A DNA stretch of 38,441 nt from DASZXJ01 sp035545895 (GTDB lineage Bacteria; Planctomycetota; Phycisphaerae; Tepidisphaerales; Tepidisphaeraceae), in assembly GCA_035545895.1 (NCBI GenBank), contig DASZXJ010000219.1:1-38441 (forward strand), in the 5' to 3' direction. Shown piece by piece: positions 36,773-38,441 of this stretch. The notes below the pieces were generated by a model. That model searched no databases. It was not told where the DNA came from and worked only from the letters and a program-made list of their open reading frames with translations. How positions within the stretch are numbered: the stretch's first letter is position 1; the number at the start of each line of letters is the position of its first letter. A program made the translations under genes and the position numbers.

Positions 36773-37225
36773 ATGGCGACAGCATCAAAGACTTACGAGG
36801 CAATGTTTCTTTTCCCCGCTGCGGCGGCAACCGAAGTGGAAAAGAGCATCGCAATGACGCGTTCGATCATCGAGCGCCATGCGGGCAAAGTGCTTGTGGC
36901 CAAGAAGTGGGATGAGCGAAAACTCGCCTACGAACTTGGCGGCCAGAAGCGCGGCCTGTACATCATCACCTACTTCACTGCCCCCAGCGCCGCGATCGCT
37001 TCGATCGAGCGCGACGTCAACCTCAGCGAGGAGATCCTGCGGGTCATGGTGACGCATGCGGACCATCTCAATGCCGAAGAAATGGCGGCGGTCGAGCCGC
37101 AGCCGATCCAGCCCCGCGAAGAGCGGCAGCCCTGGGATCGGCCGTACGGTTTTGACGACCAGCCGCCGCGCCGTCCGATGCGCCGGGACGACAAGCCCGA
37201 AGGCGCCTCCATGGGCAAGGATTAA
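36773..37225 (+). CDS. rpsF: 30S ribosomal protein S6
   Basis: A 150-residue protein with the S6 ferredoxin-like fold in the first 100 residues: YEAMFLFPAAAATEVEKSIA, KVLVAKKWDERKLAYELGGQ, KRGLYIITYFTAPSAAI, and LRVMVTHADHLNAEEMA. A Pro/Arg/Gln-rich extension follows to residue 150. The ATG at 36773 has AGAGGAGCC upstream; a longer open frame from 36473 overlaps pth and is not real. It is followed 24 bp later by ssb, the conserved rpsF-ssb order. Confidence 0.94.
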   Translation: MATASKTYEAMFLFPAAAATEVEKSIAMTRSIIERHAGKVLVAKKWDERKLAYELGGQKRGLYIITYFTAPSAAIASIERDVNLSEEILRVMVTHADHLNAEEMAAVEPQPIQPREERQPWDRPYGFDDQPPRRPMRRDDKPEGASMGKD

Positions 37226-37249
37226 TGCCGCCATTAGAGAGGTCTTTTC

Positions 37250-37735
37250 ATGGCCAGTTACAATAAAGTTTTGTTGATGGGCAACCTGACACGCGACCCG
37301 CAACTGCGTTACCTGCCCAATCAAACGCCGGTGGTCGATTTTGGCTTGGCGTGCAATCGCAAATACAAGTTGCAGTCCGGCGAAGAAAAGGAAGAAGTAA
37401 CCTTCGTCGATTGTTCGGCATTCGGTCGAACGGCCGAGGTCATCAACCAGTACATGAAAAAGGGAAAACCCATTTTCATTGAAGGCCGGCTTCGTTACGA
37501 GCAGTGGGAAGACAAGCAAGGTGGCGGCAAGCGAAGCAAGCTAAGCGTTCATGTCGATAATTTTCAGTTCATCGGTGGACGAGATGGCGGCGGAGGTGAA
37601 GGCGACCAGCCGGCTCCGCCTCCGCGGTCCGCGAGTCGCGGCCCGGCCCGGCCCGGCCCCCAGCCGCCATCAGCGCCGCCGGATCAGTCGTTCCCGGATG
37701 AAAATCAGTTTAAGGAAGATGATATTCCGTTTTAA
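37250..37735 (+). CDS. ssb: Single-stranded DNA-binding protein
   Basis: A 161-residue protein with an OB-fold (1-110: ASYNKVLLMGNLTRDPQLRY, FGLACNRKYKLQ, EGRLRYEQWED), then a Gly/Pro/Arg-rich linker and the conserved acidic tip EDDIPF that binds partner proteins. The start has GAGAGG at good spacing. It lies between rpsF and rplI; no rpsR intervenes. Confidence 0.97.
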   Translation: MASYNKVLLMGNLTRDPQLRYLPNQTPVVDFGLACNRKYKLQSGEEKEEVTFVDCSAFGRTAEVINQYMKKGKPIFIEGRLRYEQWEDKQGGGKRSKLSVHVDNFQFIGGRDGGGGEGDQPAPPPRSASRGPARPGPQPPSAPPDQSFPDENQFKEDDIPF

Positions 37736-37807
37736 TGATTTTGAGATTCAAGGTTTGCGCTTTCTGAGGCATCCATCAATCTCGAACCAGCAGTTCAAGG
37801 GATCAAT

Positions 37808-38326
37808 ATGGCAAACGTGAAATTATTGCTGAAAGAATCAATCAAGAATGTCGGGAAAGTCGGCGATATCGTCGAGGTTTCGGCCGGTTATGCGCGCAAT
37901 TACCTGCTGCCGAAGGATCTTGCGATGCAGCCCACGCCGAACAACGTCAAGAAGGTCGAGGCTCGCCGCAAGGAAATCGAACGCATCGAGCGCGAACGCC
38001 GCGATCAGCAGGCAGCGCTGCTCAAGCAACTGGAAGGCGTGGAAGTCACGCTGGAACGCAAAGCCAACGAGCAAGGCAACCTGTTTGGTTCGGTCAGCGC
38101 AACCGACATCTCCAAGTCGTTGCAGGCGCAGGGTTTCAATGTGCTGCCTGATGACGTCAATCTGCCCGGCAAGCTGGATCGCATCGACAAGTTCATGGTG
38201 CGGATCAAGTTTGCGGAGGATCTATCGACGGAAATCAAGGTTTACGTCGCGCCCGATGCTGAGAGCAAGGCGCTCATGGACAGCGCCGCCGCCGCCAAGA
38301 AAGCCGCCGAACCCGCGCAAGCATAA
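37808..38326 (+). CDS. rplI: 50S ribosomal protein L9
   Basis: A 172-residue protein. The N-terminal 23S-binding domain has LLLKESIKNVGKVGDIVEVS and AGYARNYLLPKDLAMQPT, followed by a long charged connecting helix (about 40-80, ARRKEIERIERERRDQQAAL) and the C-terminal domain (NEQGNLFGSVSATDISKSLQ). An Ala/Lys tail (AAAKKAAEPAQA) extends the usual end. AAGGGA lies well before the ATG. The cluster appears to end here; hairpins follow. Confidence 0.96.
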   Translation: MANVKLLLKESIKNVGKVGDIVEVSAGYARNYLLPKDLAMQPTPNNVKKVEARRKEIERIERERRDQQAALLKQLEGVEVTLERKANEQGNLFGSVSATDISKSLQAQGFNVLPDDVNLPGKLDRIDKFMVRIKFAEDLSTEIKVYVAPDAESKALMDSAAAAKKAAEPAQA

Positions 38327-38336
38327 AGGTTTAGCG

Positions 38337-38353
38337 CGGGCCCGCAGGGCCCG
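38337..38353 (+). terminator. GC-rich hairpin after rplI
   Basis: CGGGCCC and GGGCCCG form a 7-bp stem around GCA, starting eleven bases after the rplI stop. It is followed by GCTCGACACG rather than a T-run, so it would be a weak or factor-dependent terminator, or a REP-like palindrome. Confidence 0.45.
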
Positions 38354-38419
38354 GCTCGACACGACAACGAATATTTGTCCACACGATCAAGTGTGCACAG
38401 CCGGTGAAGAAACTCGCGC

Positions 38420-38441
38420 AATGCAACTTTCAAGTTGCATT
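38420..38441. repeat. Perfect 10-bp palindrome at the window edge
   Basis: AATGCAACTT and AAGTTGCATT are exact inverted repeats around TC, ending at the last base. If a T-run follows outside the window, this is the terminator of the rplI operon. Confidence 0.5.

Overview
The window looks like a chromosomal stretch of a planctomycete-like bacterium, most plausibly class Phycisphaerae. This is inferred from gene content: DUF5107-TPR proteins, CE15 esterases, PL4 lyases, Tat-exported sugar enzymes, XylR-type regulators, a DUF3467 protein next to ilvC, and a short GlmU beside prs-rplY-pth. Base composition is moderately GC-rich by eye. No taxonomic marker was tested.

The left half (1-18.6 kb) is an accessory carbohydrate region under visible decay. 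It opens with an IS630-type transposase remnant fused to a fragment of an unrelated protein. Next comes a GH2 glycosidase that has lost its N-terminal domain. An AraC regulator is divergent from a two-gene unit in which a 1160-residue DUF5107-TPR protein is coupled through TGATG to a XylE-like sugar porter. A Tat-signal protein with an alpha/alpha-barrel-like C-terminal part follows, broken by four frameshifts. A XylR-type regulator is divergent from a CE15 glucuronoyl-esterase-like enzyme, which is followed by a DUF2264 protein. A YghA-like short-chain dehydrogenase with a twin-arginine leader and one frameshift closes this half. Taken together the content suggests uptake and processing of uronate- or rhamnose-containing plant or algal polysaccharide, but the substrate is not visible.

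The middle (18.6-33 kb) mixes housekeeping and accessory genes: an alpha/alpha-toroid-like protein, a Trm112-like protein, a small membrane protein, tRNA-Cys, hrpA, a tandem-DUF3467 protein overlapping ilvC by four bases, a polytopic membrane protein with a conserved-looking CYIATAAAKGHP box, a leuB-type dehydrogenase, a TlpA-like thioredoxin, an old-yellow-enzyme homologue, and a PL4 rhamnogalacturonan lyase split by a frameshift at a run of six A.

The right end (33-38.4 kb) is a co-directional housekeeping cluster: tRNA-Gln, a short glmU (uridylyltransferase part only), prs, rplY, pth, rpsF, ssb, rplI. The rpsR gene that often lies between ssb and rplI is absent.

The most unusual non-coding signals are: large imperfect inverted repeats of short degenerate units that end exactly one base before the ATG of both glmU and pth; two copies of a long REP-like palindrome; a candidate inverted-repeat element with a near-consensus promoter just beyond it; and Gly-Arg-Gly-Pro-Ala loop insertions shared by the CE15 and PL4 enzymes. 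I saw no CRISPR array, no integrated phage and no recognised defence system.
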